Of a DNA stretch of 25,445 nucleotides, positions 14,825 through 25,445 are shown piece after piece. This stretch comes from CAYSPU01 sp964432995 (GTDB taxonomy: Bacteria; Verrucomicrobiota; Verrucomicrobiia; Limisphaerales; JAHDYP01), in contig CAYSPU010000059.1 in the NCBI GenBank assembly GCA_964432995.1, positions 1-25,445 of the forward strand. The letters run 5' to 3'. How positions within the stretch are numbered: the first letter of the stretch is position 1; the number at the start of each line of letters is the position of its first letter. A program made the translations under genes and the position numbers. The notes under the pieces were generated by a model that was not told the origin of the DNA, did not search any database, and was given only the letters and a program-made list of their open reading frames with translations.

Positions 14825-15487
14825 ATGGCTTACCTAGACTTCATCTCCGTCATCCACAAGGCCACGAAACGGGACTACGTTCAGCGGGTGGTGGAGTACG
14901 ACAAGGCAGCGTGCGCGGAGGTCTCCCGTCAGTTCGGCATGGACTACTTCGACGGGGACCGGCGCTACGGCTACGGCGGATATCGATATGACGGCCGCTG
15001 GCGTCCCTTCGCGGAGAAGCTGGTTTCTCACTATGCGCTCAAACCAGGCGATCGAGTTCTCGACATCGGCTGCGGCAAGGGCTTTCTCGTTCACGACTTC
15101 CGCGAGGCACTTCCGGGACTGCGTGCCGAGGGTGTGGACGTTTCCGAATACGCGATTGCCAACGCCATGCCCGCGGTAAAGGAACACGTGCGCGTGGCCA
15201 GCGCCATCAAGCTGCCGTACCCTGATCGAAGCTTCGATTTGGTGGTATCGATCAACACCCTTCACAATCTCTACCTCTACCAACTCAGGGAAGCCTTGCG
15301 TGAGATTGAACGGGTGGGACGGGGCCAGAAGTACATCGTCATGGATTCGTATCGGACTGAGCGCGAGAAGGTCAACCTGATGTACTGGCAGCTGACCTGC
15401 GAGTGTTTCTTCCGACCGGCTGAGTGGGAATGGCTGTTCCAGGAGTTTGGGTACACCGGCGACCATGGCTTTGTCTTCTTCGAGTAG
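14825..15487 (+). CDS. Class I SAM-dependent methyltransferase
   Basis: A 220-residue Rossmann-fold methyltransferase. The SAM-binding loop is VLDIGCGKGF (78-87), with the acidic motif II in EGVDVSEYA and motif III near VVSINTLHNL. The N-terminal segment before the fold contains YGYGGYRYDGRW, which may contact the substrate. It could methylate a hydroxyl or carboxyl of the nucleotide sugar built by the cluster, or of a linked intermediate. The ATG at 14825 is chosen because it starts a family-like N-terminus 37 bases after the transketolase; an in-frame ATG at 14672 lies inside that gene. Position and acceptor are unknown. Confidence 0.83.
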   Translation: MAYLDFISVIHKATKRDYVQRVVEYDKAACAEVSRQFGMDYFDGDRRYGYGGYRYDGRWRPFAEKLVSHYALKPGDRVLDIGCGKGFLVHDFREALPGLRAEGVDVSEYAIANAMPAVKEHVRVASAIKLPYPDRSFDLVVSINTLHNLYLYQLREALREIERVGRGQKYIVMDSYRTEREKVNLMYWQLTCECFFRPAEWEWLFQEFGYTGDHGFVFFE

Positions 15488-15502
15488 ACCGCAATCCGCT
15501 GC

Positions 15503-16201
15503 ATGAAGAACGGCAAGACACGCACGCGCGAACCGCAGTACGAACGCCTCCTGGAGCTAAAGCGCCGGGGCGTCGCTCGTCTGGGGTTAATGACGAATCA
15601 AGCATGGCAAGATGATCCCAAGCACTTGCTCTTCACATTGTCCCGGTACAAGTTCGTCGCCAAGATGTTGAGCGGCTCGCAACGTGTGCTGGAAGTAGGA
15701 TGCGCAGATGCCTTCGGGACGCGCCTTGTCGTTCAGGAGGTGAGGCGCCTGACGGCGGTTGACTTCGATCCCGTCTTCATCGCCGATGTTCGCGAACGTA
15801 TGGACGAGCGCTGGCCTTTCGCCTGCCGCGTGCATGACGTCGCCCGCAGACCCGTTCCGGGCAGGTTCGACGCTGCTTACGCGCTCGACGTGATCGAACA
15901 CATCTCACCGGAACGGGAGGACCGCTTCGTTGGCAACATCGTCCAGTCCTTGACCGGAACCGGCGTGCTCATTCTGGGAACACCTTCTGTTCAGTCGCAG
16001 GTCTACGCCTCCCCGCCGAGCAAGGCAGGCCATGTCAACTGTAAGGATGGCCCCGGGCTGAAGAAGCTGCTTCGGCGCTTCTTCGACAACGTCTTCGTGT
16101 TTTCGATGAACGACGAAGTCGTCCATACGGGTTATCCCCCGATGGCGCACTACCTGATGGCCATTGCCTGCGGCAAGCGTCGGCAGACGCTGACCATCTG
16201 A
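15503..16201 (+). CDS. Class I SAM-dependent methyltransferase
   Basis: A 232-residue Rossmann-fold methyltransferase, distinct from the one just upstream. Motif I is VLEVGCADAFG (62-72), motif II is LTAVDFDP and the motif III region is AYALDVIEHI. N-terminal WQDDPKHLLFTLSRYKFVAKML precedes the fold. It lies 15 bases after the other methyltransferase and is the last gene of the apparent sugar operon. Two different methyltransferases suggest either two methylated positions or one acting on another acceptor such as a lipid or carboxylate. Confidence 0.82.
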   Translation: MKNGKTRTREPQYERLLELKRRGVARLGLMTNQAWQDDPKHLLFTLSRYKFVAKMLSGSQRVLEVGCADAFGTRLVVQEVRRLTAVDFDPVFIADVRERMDERWPFACRVHDVARRPVPGRFDAAYALDVIEHISPEREDRFVGNIVQSLTGTGVLILGTPSVQSQVYASPPSKAGHVNCKDGPGLKKLLRRFFDNVFVFSMNDEVVHTGYPPMAHYLMAIACGKRRQTLTI

Positions 16202-16228
16202 GCGGCGGCTTCATACCTCGAGACTACG

Positions 16229-17737
16229 ATGCCACAGCGCTTCCCTTCGTTGCTTGCGGCTGGAGTTCTGGCGCTCTCGGACGTGCTTCCCCTTCCCGCG
16301 GCCGACCAACCCCAGTGGGGAGAGGCGTGGACCCGCAACCTGGTTTCCGCCGAGCGCAACCTCCCCGAGTCCTTCGATCCCCGGAGCGGCGCCAACATCC
16401 GCTGGACCGCCCGGCTCGGCACCGAGACCTACGGCACCCCCGTGGTCGGCAGCGGCTGCGTGTTCATCGGCACAAATAACGAGGAGCCGCGCGACCCGAA
16501 ACACCAGGGCGACCGCGGCGTGCTGATGTGTTTCTCCGAGAAGGACGGACGCTTGCTCTGGCAACTGGTCGTGCCCAAGCGCGAAGGGGACCCTTTCTTC
16601 GACTGGCCCCGAAGCGGAATGTGCTCGCCTCCCACCATCGAGGGCGACCGCATCTACCACGTGAGCAACCGCGGCGAGGTCATGTGCCTGGACCTCCACG
16701 GCATGGCCAACGGCAACGACGGGCCGTATCGGGACGAGGCTCGGCACATGGCGCCCCCCGGCGAGGAACCGATTGAGCTCGGCCCGCTGGATGCCGACAT
16801 CCTCTGGCTGTTCGATTTGACCAGCGGGGCCGGCATTTGGTCGCACGACGCCGCGCACGCCTCAATCTTGGTGGACGGCCCCTTCCTCTACCTCAACACC
16901 AGCACCGGGGTGGACAACACCCACAAGAAGATCCGCACCCCGGAAGCGCCCAGCCTGGTCGTCATCGACAAGGCGACCGGGCGCTACGTGGCCCGCGACG
17001 ACGAGGCCATCGCGCCGCGCATCTTCCACTGCACCTGGTCCTCGCCCGCGCTGGCCGAGGTCAACGGCGAGCGGCGCCTCTTCTTCGCCGGTGGCAATGG
17101 CATGCTCTACGCCTTCCGGCCGCTCCCGACGAACGCCCCGCCCCCCGCCGGCGTCACCAAGCTCGAGAAGGTCTGGCAGTTCGATTTCGATCCCGCCGGT
17201 CCCAAGGAGGATGTGCACCGCTTCAACGGCAACCGGCGCGAGAGCCCGAGCAACTTCTACGGCATGCCCGTCTTCCACGAGAGCGCCATCTACCTGGCCG
17301 GCGGCGGCGACATGTACTGGGGCAAGAACGAGGCCTGGCTGAAGTGCATCGACGCGACGGGCCGGGGCGACGTCAGCGGGACTGCCGAACGCTGGTCGCA
17401 TCCCCTGGAGAAACACACGATCGGCACCCCGGCCATCCAGGATGGTCTGGTCTACGTGACCGACATTGGCCGGACCCTGCACTGCGTCGACACCCGGACC
17501 GGCGAACTCTGCTGGAGCCACGAAGCCCGGGGCGATTTCTGGGCGTCGCCGCTCGTGGCCGACGGAAAGGTCTACGTCGGCTCAAGACGCGGCGATTTCT
17601 GGGTTCTGGCGGCCGGCCGCGAGAAGCGGGTGTTGGCCGAGATCGCACTCGGCGAACCGGTCAATGCCACAGCCGTGGCCGCCAACGGGACGCTCTACGT
17701 CGCCACCATGTCGCGGCTGTTGGCGGTGAGCCGCTGA
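16229..17737 (+). CDS. Secreted PQQ-like beta-propeller repeat protein
   Basis: A 502-residue protein with a signal peptide (MPQRF, hydrophobic to LPLPAA near residue 25) and repeated WD/PQQ-like blades. Blade strands of the pattern TPVVGSGCVFIGT, SPPTIEGDRIYHV, TPAIQDGLVYVT, SPLVADGKVYVGS and TAVAANGTLYVAT recur, alternating with DxxTGxxxW motifs such as DTRTGELCWSHE. The family includes BamB-like scaffolds and many uncharacterised proteins abundant in Verrucomicrobia and Planctomycetes. No cytochrome c motif and no canonical quinoprotein-dehydrogenase active site is apparent, so a structural or binding role is likelier than catalysis. It follows the methyltransferase by 27 bases and may share its transcript, but its periplasmic location suggests a separate job. 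Confidence 0.85.
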   Translation: MPQRFPSLLAAGVLALSDVLPLPAADQPQWGEAWTRNLVSAERNLPESFDPRSGANIRWTARLGTETYGTPVVGSGCVFIGTNNEEPRDPKHQGDRGVLMCFSEKDGRLLWQLVVPKREGDPFFDWPRSGMCSPPTIEGDRIYHVSNRGEVMCLDLHGMANGNDGPYRDEARHMAPPGEEPIELGPLDADILWLFDLTSGAGIWSHDAAHASILVDGPFLYLNTSTGVDNTHKKIRTPEAPSLVVIDKATGRYVARDDEAIAPRIFHCTWSSPALAEVNGERRLFFAGGNGMLYAFRPLPTNAPPPAGVTKLEKVWQFDFDPAGPKEDVHRFNGNRRESPSNFYGMPVFHESAIYLAGGGDMYWGKNEAWLKCIDATGRGDVSGTAERWSHPLEKHTIGTPAIQDGLVYVTDIGRTLHCVDTRTGELCWSHEARGDFWASPLVADGKVYVGSRRGDFWVLAAGREKRVLAEIALGEPVNATAVAANGTLYVATMSRLLAVSR

Positions 17738-17847
17738 AGGGGCACTGCTTGACACCGCCCCCCAATCCGCCTGCCCAGCCGTTTGGGGCGCGGGTCTTCT
17801 GATCCGCCGGTAATCCTGGGAGACGTCCTGCCCCCAAGAACGGCGCG

Positions 17848-18162
17848 CTACGCCTTCTTCTTCGACGTGCCGCGGGCGCGCGGCGCGCGGGTTTTCTTGC
17901 CCGGTCGAACCGGGGGCGGGGCAGCCGCCGGTTTCGGCGCGGTCTTCTCGTGGATGACCTGCCGCATCCGATCGAGTTTCGCGTCCAGTTTCGTCTTTGC
18001 CGTGGCGATTGTGCCCTGGGTGGTGTTGACCGCGTCCGTGAGGAGGCGGCAGCACTTCTGGAGGCGCTGGGTGTATTCGCCGGTTTCCTTCAGTTCGATG
18101 CCTCGGCTGTTGAGGAACTGGCTCAGGTTTCGGAACAGCTCGTTGCTTTTGATGCGTTTCAT
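17848..18162 (-). CDS. Small helical protein with basic, Pro/Ala/Lys-rich tail
   Basis: A 104-residue protein I do not recognise. Residues 1-72 look helical (FRNLSQFLNSRG, LQKCCRLLTDAV, KTKLDAKLDRMRQVIHEK). Residues 73-104 are a low-complexity tail rich in Pro, Ala, Lys and Arg, ending TSKKKA and reminiscent of histone-like or nucleic-acid-binding tails. An AAGGA ribosome-binding site lies seven bases before the ATG. It sits 106 bases after the RND pump gene on the same strand, so it may be at the end of that transcript, though nothing links it to efflux. DNA or RNA binding is a guess from charge alone. Confidence 0.65.
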   Translation of the reverse strand: MKRIKSNELFRNLSQFLNSRGIELKETGEYTQRLQKCCRLLTDAVNTTQGTIATAKTKLDAKLDRMRQVIHEKTAPKPAAAPPPVRPGKKTRAPRARGTSKKKA

Positions 18163-18268
18163 GTTGGTCCTTCGACGCCGTCAAGGTGCGGGGCGGCACC
18201 CGCGGCGGCAATTACACGTCCCGCTCCGCTTTCTCGTCGTCGCACCGTGCTGCAGCGTTGGCCAAGGC

Positions 18269-21661
<3,393 letters not shown>

Positions 21662-21679
21662 CGTGTGCGCGTCCCTTTC

Positions 21680-22714
21680 TCACTGCGCCTGGACCGGCTG
21701 GCCGTCCGCCAGCGGGGCGGCGCTTTCCACCACGACGAGTTCCCCGGCCTCCACGCCGGAAACCAGTTCGATCTCGTCGCCCACGGGCTTGCCGGTCTTG
21801 ACCAGCCGGAGCTGCGCCCGGCCGTCGACCACCGCGTAGACCAGCTCCAATTGCCCGCGCCGGTGCACGGCGCTCGCCGGCACCCGCAGCGCCGCCGACT
21901 CGCTCACCGGAACCAATACCCGGCCAAACTGCCCCGCGCGCAGACCGGGATCGGTCGGCAGATCGAGTTTGGCCACAAAGGTCCGGCTCCCGGGATCCGA
22001 CGACGGCGCGATCTCCGCCACCCTGCCCTCCAGCTCTCGACCGACGGTGGGCACTCGAACCGGCAGCCGGGCGCCGATCTGGAGCTTGTCAATCAGCGCC
22101 TCCGGGACTGCGGCCTCGAACCGCAACTGGCTCGGCTCCTCCATCTCCACCAGCGGACGCCCCGGAGCGGCCAGGTCGCCCACGTCGGCCCACTTGCGCG
22201 TCACCACCCCGGCGAACGGCGCCAGCACCCGGGCGTAACCGAGCATCGTTTCCGCCTCGGCAACGGCCGCCTGCGCCACCCGCTGCCGGGCCTGGACAGC
22301 ATCGAACTCCGCCCGGGTGACGGCTTCCTGGGCGAGCAGTGCGGTGAACCGCTTCAGATCGTTGTCGGCCTGCTCCCGCACGGCCAGCGCCTGGTCCAGT
22401 CGCGCCCGCGTCTCCCGGGCGTCCAACTGGACCAGCAGATCTCCCGCCGCCACCCGCTGCCCGGTGATCACGGGTAACTGCTCGATGCGTCCGCTCATCT
22501 TGGCTTCAATCACGGAACGCAACTTGGCGCGCACCGTGCCCACCACTTCCTCCGAGGCTTGGCGCCGCACCTCGCCCACCTTGTGGGTCTTCACGGAAAC
22601 GGTCGGCAGCGCCGGCGCGGGGGCCTTCGGCGACGCGTGCTTGGAACAAGCCGCCAGCGGCAGGGCCAGCGCCGCAGCCAGAATCCAGTGGCTCCAAGGG
22701 GTCTTCGTCTTCAT
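21680..22714 (-). CDS. RND efflux periplasmic adaptor (membrane fusion lipoprotein)
   Basis: A 344-residue HlyD/AcrA-family adaptor that bridges pump and outer-membrane channel. The signal sequence ends in lipobox LAAC (20-23), so it should be lipid-anchored at C23. A lipoyl-like half (EAKMSGRIEQLPVITGQRV and APFAGVVTRKWADVGD) flanks a coiled-coil hairpin (~105-165), followed by beta-barrel and membrane-proximal domains. The start at 22714 is chosen because it gives a clean signal peptide; the upstream in-frame ATG at 22846 lies inside the TolC-like gene. One base separates it from the preceding TGA, implying coupled translation. Confidence 0.9.
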   Translation of the reverse strand: MKTKTPWSHWILAAALALPLAACSKHASPKAPAPALPTVSVKTHKVGEVRRQASEEVVGTVRAKLRSVIEAKMSGRIEQLPVITGQRVAAGDLLVQLDARETRARLDQALAVREQADNDLKRFTALLAQEAVTRAEFDAVQARQRVAQAAVAEAETMLGYARVLAPFAGVVTRKWADVGDLAAPGRPLVEMEEPSQLRFEAAVPEALIDKLQIGARLPVRVPTVGRELEGRVAEIAPSSDPGSRTFVAKLDLPTDPGLRAGQFGRVLVPVSESAALRVPASAVHRRGQLELVYAVVDGRAQLRLVKTGKPVGDEIELVSGVEAGELVVVESAAPLADGQPVQAQ

Positions 22715-22715
22715 A

Positions 22716-24041
22716 TCACGGTTGGGGGGGAAGAGCCGGAAACAGGGGAACACCGGAGGCGCGCCGCAAGGCCGCCGCCGCAATCCGCCGGTCCGCCTCG
22801 GACTCGGCCCGTCGAACGCGCGCGGCCACCAACGCCGTCTCCGCATCGATCAGTTGGGTCGCCAGGGCCAATCCCTGCTCGAAGCGCGCCCGGGTCAGTT
22901 GCGTGCTTTCCTCCGCTTGGGCGACCGCCTTGTCCGTGACCGCGAGGCGTTCCTCGACTTCCTGCCAGAAGAGCTGGGCCTGTTGCCGTTCGAGCTCGAG
23001 CGCCAGCCGCAACTTGCGCTCCTCTTCGCGGGCCGCCTCCAGCCGGGCGCGGGCTTCGCGGACGCGTCCCCGGGTCCGGTCGCCATCCCACAGATCCCAC
23101 TGGAGCTGCACGCCGGCGGCGTAACTTTCCCCCGAGCCCTCGAGCTTCCAGCCGTCGTCGTAATCGTAGCGGGCATACGCCTCCACGCGCGGCAGGAACC
23201 CCCCCAGGGCCCGCCGCACCTCGTGTTCGGCCATGCGGGTCTGCCAGGCGGCCACGATCAGTTCGGGGCGCACCGCTTTCTCCGCTGGCCCCGGCGGGAC
23301 CGGCATCGGGCAGGTTTCGGCAACCGTGAAGTCCGGGTCCTCAATCCCCAGAAGGTTGCTCAGCGCGCGCAGCGCCAGGGCATGGGCGTTGCGGGCGCGC
23401 ACTGCGTCCTCGCGGGCCTGCGCCAGCCGGACTTCGACATCCAGCACCTCGTGCTTCAACGCCGTCCCGGTCTGGTATCGCTTGCGGGCGATGCCGAGAC
23501 TCGATTCGAAGGCCTGCACTCCCGCTTCGGTGGCGCGAATGAACGCCCGGCTCTTGTGCACCGTGTAGAACGCCCGGGCCACCTCGAACGCCAGCACCTG
23601 GCGCACCGCCTCCGCCGCCTGCAACGCCGCCTCGCTCCCGGCCTCGGCCGCTCGCCGGATCGCCTGGTTCTGCCCCCCGGCGTAGAGCGGCACCCGCACC
23701 ACCCCGTTCAGATTCAAGTTGTCGGCCTCCGCATCGGGATCCAGCAGGCGCCCCCGCGCAAACCAGTCGCCGAACTCCCCGTGATTCAGCACCGACCCCA
23801 GCACCAGCATCGGGTTGTCCGTCTGCAAGTAGCTGGCGTTGAACTGCAGGTGCGGCATGAAACCCGCATGGGCCTGCTGCAGCACCGCGCGCGCCGCCCG
23901 AATCCGATGCCCCGCAATGCGCGCGTCCGGACTGTTCGTCCGCGCCTGCTCCATCGCCCGCTCCAGGGTCCAGGGCTCCGCCGCCAGTTGACCCCACGTC
24001 ACCGCCCCCATGCCCATCCACACCGCCCACCAGCTCTTCAT
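22716..24041 (-). CDS. TolC-family outer-membrane efflux protein
   Basis: A 441-residue outer-membrane channel subunit. The signal peptide ends near QLAA (residue ~26). The mature protein is mostly long Ala/Glu/Arg-rich helices in two OEP repeats (first around RAARAVLQQAHAGFMPHLQF, second around RALGGFLPRVEAYARYDYDD), the alpha-barrel pattern of TolC. The ATG at 24041 has a strong AGGAGG-type site (CAGGAGGCACACATG). Upstream in-frame ATGs out to 24251 would add a Cys- and Arg-rich stretch overlapping the repeat region. First gene of the efflux operon. Confidence 0.9.
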   Translation of the reverse strand: MKSWWAVWMGMGAVTWGQLAAEPWTLERAMEQARTNSPDARIAGHRIRAARAVLQQAHAGFMPHLQFNASYLQTDNPMLVLGSVLNHGEFGDWFARGRLLDPDAEADNLNLNGVVRVPLYAGGQNQAIRRAAEAGSEAALQAAEAVRQVLAFEVARAFYTVHKSRAFIRATEAGVQAFESSLGIARKRYQTGTALKHEVLDVEVRLAQAREDAVRARNAHALALRALSNLLGIEDPDFTVAETCPMPVPPGPAEKAVRPELIVAAWQTRMAEHEVRRALGGFLPRVEAYARYDYDDGWKLEGSGESYAAGVQLQWDLWDGDRTRGRVREARARLEAAREEERKLRLALELERQQAQLFWQEVEERLAVTDKAVAQAEESTQLTRARFEQGLALATQLIDAETALVAARVRRAESEADRRIAAAALRRASGVPLFPALPPQP

Positions 24042-24136
24042 GTGTGCCTCCTGCCCAAGCCTCTCAATCCCCCCCGCTTCCGCTGCGCGCGATTCCCCGG
24101 GGGAACGTCTGGGTATCGTCATTCTGCAGTCTGCAT

Positions 24137-24149
24137 TTGCACCGTGCAA
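24137..24149 (-). promoter_or_regulatory. Candidate operator upstream of efflux operon
   Basis: TTGCAC-C-GTGCAA is a perfect inverted repeat about 100 bases upstream of the TolC-like start, in the position expected for an operator. On the minus strand TTGCAC followed after 17 bases by CAGAAT could be a weak promoter. The size suits a small dimeric HTH regulator. No regulator gene lies directly beside it; the XRE-cupin gene is the nearest candidate. Confidence 0.35.
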
Positions 24150-24212
24150 GCTCGCTTCCAAGTCCAGGGTGATTCCTCGCGACGCATACCGGGCAGCACC
24201 GGTCCGGACCGC

Positions 24213-24299
24213 CCGCCGTCCCGGCGGGCAGCAGCCCCACCCGCCGGACACGCCTCCGCACCTCCGGCCACCCCCCGCCCGCTCGTTGCTGCTGCGACC
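24213..24299 (+). repeat. Dispersed repeat copy B (~87 bp)
   Basis: Second copy of the repeat at 424-510: 27 identical leading bases (24213-24239), then about 44 matches in 60 with no gaps. Its left end forms a perfect 8-bp hairpin, GCCCGCCG/CGGCGGGC, at 24211-24229. Just past its right end is another perfect 8-bp hairpin, GCGACCCG/CGGGTCGC, at 24294-24312. Both copies lie beyond the 3' end of a minus-strand gene or in its flank, as expected of an intergenic element. Confidence 0.65.
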
Positions 24300-24382
24300 C
24301 GAGACGGGTCGCGCTCCGGTTCGGGTCTCGATTCCACGTCCGCTCCAGCCGCATCACCCATCCCGTCTCCGCCTGCTCCCGG

Positions 24383-24595
24383 TCAACCGCCGCAGCACTT
24401 GCCCGCGGCCGCGCCCACCCCGAGCTTGCGCAGCACGACCTCCGCCGGGCAGAAACCCGTCAGGGCCGACTGCACGAGGTTCACGCCGACGAATGCGGTG
24501 AGGAACAGCCAGTTGTGGTTCACCCAGTGGGCCAGCGAAATGCTGATCAACACCATCGTGCCCGCCAGGATCCGAATCGCGTTCTCCATCTTCAT
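24383..24595 (-). CDS. DUF2892/YgaP-type small membrane protein
   Basis: A 70-residue protein with two predicted membrane helices (about 6-23 and 28-46). ENAIRILAGTMVLISISL, then NWLFLTAFVGVNLVQSALTGFCPAE, match the DUF2892 family, often found alone or attached to rhodanese domains, as in YgaP. The motif TGFCPAEVVLRKLG is conserved, and a terminal KCCGG adds a Cys pair that could bind metal or handle sulfur. It follows the XRE-cupin gene by 51 bases on the same strand, with GGAGG about a dozen bases before the ATG, so the two may be co-transcribed. Confidence 0.85.
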   Translation of the reverse strand: MKMENAIRILAGTMVLISISLAHWVNHNWLFLTAFVGVNLVQSALTGFCPAEVVLRKLGVGAAAGKCCGG

Positions 24596-24646
24596 AGGTC
24601 GTTTCGCCCCTCCAGAGCCCCGACCCCGAAAAAGGTTACAGCGAAT

Positions 24647-25270
24647 TCAGGAGTAGATCACCACCAGGAAGATGTGCGCCGGCCCGTTGCCGACGTTCGC
24701 GATCGCGTGGTCCACGTCCGCCCGGTAGTGCGCCGAATCGCCCGCCCCCAAATCGTCCTCGTCCGCCGCCGAGGTCACCCGCACCCGGCCCTTCACCACG
24801 GTGAGGAACTCGCGGGTCCCCTGGTAGTGCGGCGCGCTGCGCAGCGCCCCCCCCTCCTGCAGCCGCACCTCGTAAAACTCGACGTCCTTCTCCAGCGACA
24901 ACGGCGAAAGCGTGCGAATCGTGCAGTCGCGGTCCGACCGGTAATGGTAGGCGCGGTCCGCCGCCCGGATCACCGCAATCTGCGCCGTGAGCCCCGGGGT
25001 CTCCACCAGTTCCCCCAGCGACATCCCGAAAGCCCGGGCCACCCGAAACGCCACCGCCAGCGTCGGGTTGGCCCGCCCCCGCTCGATCTGGCTGAGCATC
25101 GAACGACTCACCCCCGACGACCGCGCCAGCGCGTCCAGCGACCACCCCCGCTGGGCGCGGAGCTGCCGCAGCCGCTGGCACAAATGCCCCTGGAGAGCCT
25201 CGGACGGCATGGCCCCGGGCGCCCCGCCGCGCGCCGCCACCGGCGCCGCCTTCGCCACCTCCCGTTTCAT
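24647..25270 (-). CDS. XRE-family transcriptional regulator with cupin domain
   Basis: A 207-residue regulator. Residues ~30-88 are an XRE helix-turn-helix (LRQLRAQRGWSLDALARSSG, then SRSMLSQIERGRANPTLAV). Residues ~125-205 are a cupin barrel (PHYQGTREFLTVVKGRVRV, then LGAGDSAHYRADVDHAIAN), which commonly binds a small ligand or metal. Such proteins, for example PuuR-like ones, repress uptake or catabolic genes and often themselves. The ATG at 25270 gives the longest frame, but a -10-like TATACT ends only six bases before it, so the transcript would be nearly leaderless; the in-frame ATG at 25210 (residue 21) is an alternative start that keeps the whole HTH. The target may include the DUF2892 gene or the gene at the right edge. 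Confidence 0.87.
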   Translation of the reverse strand: MKREVAKAAPVAARGGAPGAMPSEALQGHLCQRLRQLRAQRGWSLDALARSSGVSRSMLSQIERGRANPTLAVAFRVARAFGMSLGELVETPGLTAQIAVIRAADRAYHYRSDRDCTIRTLSPLSLEKDVEFYEVRLQEGGALRSAPHYQGTREFLTVVKGRVRVTSAADEDDLGAGDSAHYRADVDHAIANVGNGPAHIFLVVIYS

Positions 25271-25271
25271 A

Positions 25272-25309
25272 TGTTCAGTATAGTGGAAAAATGTCTTGCA
25301 TGCTGAACA
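25272..25309 (-). promoter_or_regulatory. Putative promoter/operator of XRE-cupin gene
   Basis: TGTTCAG (25272-25278) and CTGAACA (25303-25309) are perfect 7-base inverted half-sites 24 bases apart. On the minus strand the first overlaps a -10-like TATACT (plus coordinates 25277-25282) and the second falls near the -35 position. This arrangement suits autorepression by a dimeric XRE protein. A second TATACT on the plus strand at 25344-25349 may drive a divergent transcript. Confidence 0.4.
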
Positions 25310-25431
25310 GCACCTTATCCAATATCGCGCACGTGCCGTCTGTTATACTGCACGAACATCGATGACAGAATCCGCGCCCGGCGGCAACGGTTTTCCGCCG
25401 CCGGCGCCCCGCCCCCATCCATCCCCCACCC

Positions 25432-25445
25432 ATGAAAGCCCTCGT
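25432..25445 (+). CDS. Possible start of a gene running off the right edge
   Basis: ATG at 25432 begins MKAL and then Val (incomplete), a start typical of many dehydrogenases, but only four full codons are visible. A second frame beginning with ATG at 25362 (MTESAPGG) also stays open to the edge and lies 12 bases past the plus-strand TATACT. Neither has a clear ribosome-binding site. Which is real, if any, cannot be decided here. Confidence 0.25.

Larger units (their letters stand above)
24042..24382. other. Intergenic region between efflux operon and DUF2892 gene
   Basis: No gene is seen in these 341 bases. They hold the efflux operon's leader and likely promoter, a 13-base inverted repeat (24137-24149), a TTCCCC-G-GGGGAA inverted repeat (24093-24105), dispersed repeat copy B (24213-24299), and two GC hairpins (24211-24229 and 24294-24312). 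The DUF2892 gene ends at 24383, so this region also carries its 3' flank. Confidence 0.6.

Noticed and set aside
17738..17847. Intrinsic terminator between the convergent PQQ and small-protein genes
   Set aside because: Only a weak CCCCAA/TTGGGG pairing is present and no T-run follows, so I do not call a terminator.
22317..24656. 779-codon plus-strand open frame opposite the TolC-like gene and intergenic region
   Set aside because: Runs through coding antisense, repeats and the DUF2892 gene, with Arg/Pro-rich low-complexity translation.

Overview
The window (25,445 bp, GC-rich, dense genes) looks like chromosome from a Verrucomicrobiota-type bacterium, possibly near the Limisphaerales/Pedosphaera group. 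This rests on style, not a marker gene: a secreted protein with a choice-of-anchor-C-like domain, LamG and Ig-like domains, a PQQ-like beta-propeller protein, and long antisense open frames typical of high GC. No rRNA, tRNA, CRISPR array, transposase or integrase was seen.

Layout. (1) 1-499 is non-coding and holds palindromes plus copy A of an ~87-bp dispersed repeat. (2) 500-2455 (-) is the secreted LamG/Ig protein. (3) 2587-16201 (+) is one long co-directional block of carbohydrate genes, many joined by 4-base ATGA/GTGA stop-start overlaps: GmhA-like SIS isomerase, GmhB-like HAD phosphatase, transaldolase, a 246-bp structured gap, two NAD-dependent epimerases, a nucleotidyltransferase-PfkB kinase fusion, a Gfo/Idh/MocA oxidoreductase, a UDP-sugar-dehydrogenase-like protein without the catalytic Cys, an SDR with YxxxH, a Nudix hydrolase, an SDR interrupted by an in-frame TAA, a split transketolase and two SAM methyltransferases. 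(4) 16229-17737 (+) is a secreted PQQ-like propeller. (5) 17848-24041 (-) is a small basic-tailed protein and a tripartite RND efflux operon (TolC-like, lipoprotein adaptor, pump). (6) 24383-25270 (-) is a DUF2892/YgaP-type membrane protein and an XRE-cupin regulator, with a divergent promoter region and perhaps the start of another gene at the right edge.

How the genes may work together (inference). Transaldolase and transketolase could make sedoheptulose-7-phosphate locally. The SIS isomerase, PfkB kinase, HAD phosphatase and nucleotidyltransferase are the four activities needed to turn it into an NDP-heptose. Epimerases, the oxidoreductase and methyltransferases would then tailor the sugar. 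No glycosyltransferase, flippase or polymerase is encoded in the block, so the end product is unknown. The main points to re-examine are the local heptose-precursor supply, the reversed HldE-like domain order, the Cys-less dehydrogenase homologue and the nonsense codon at 12100-12102.
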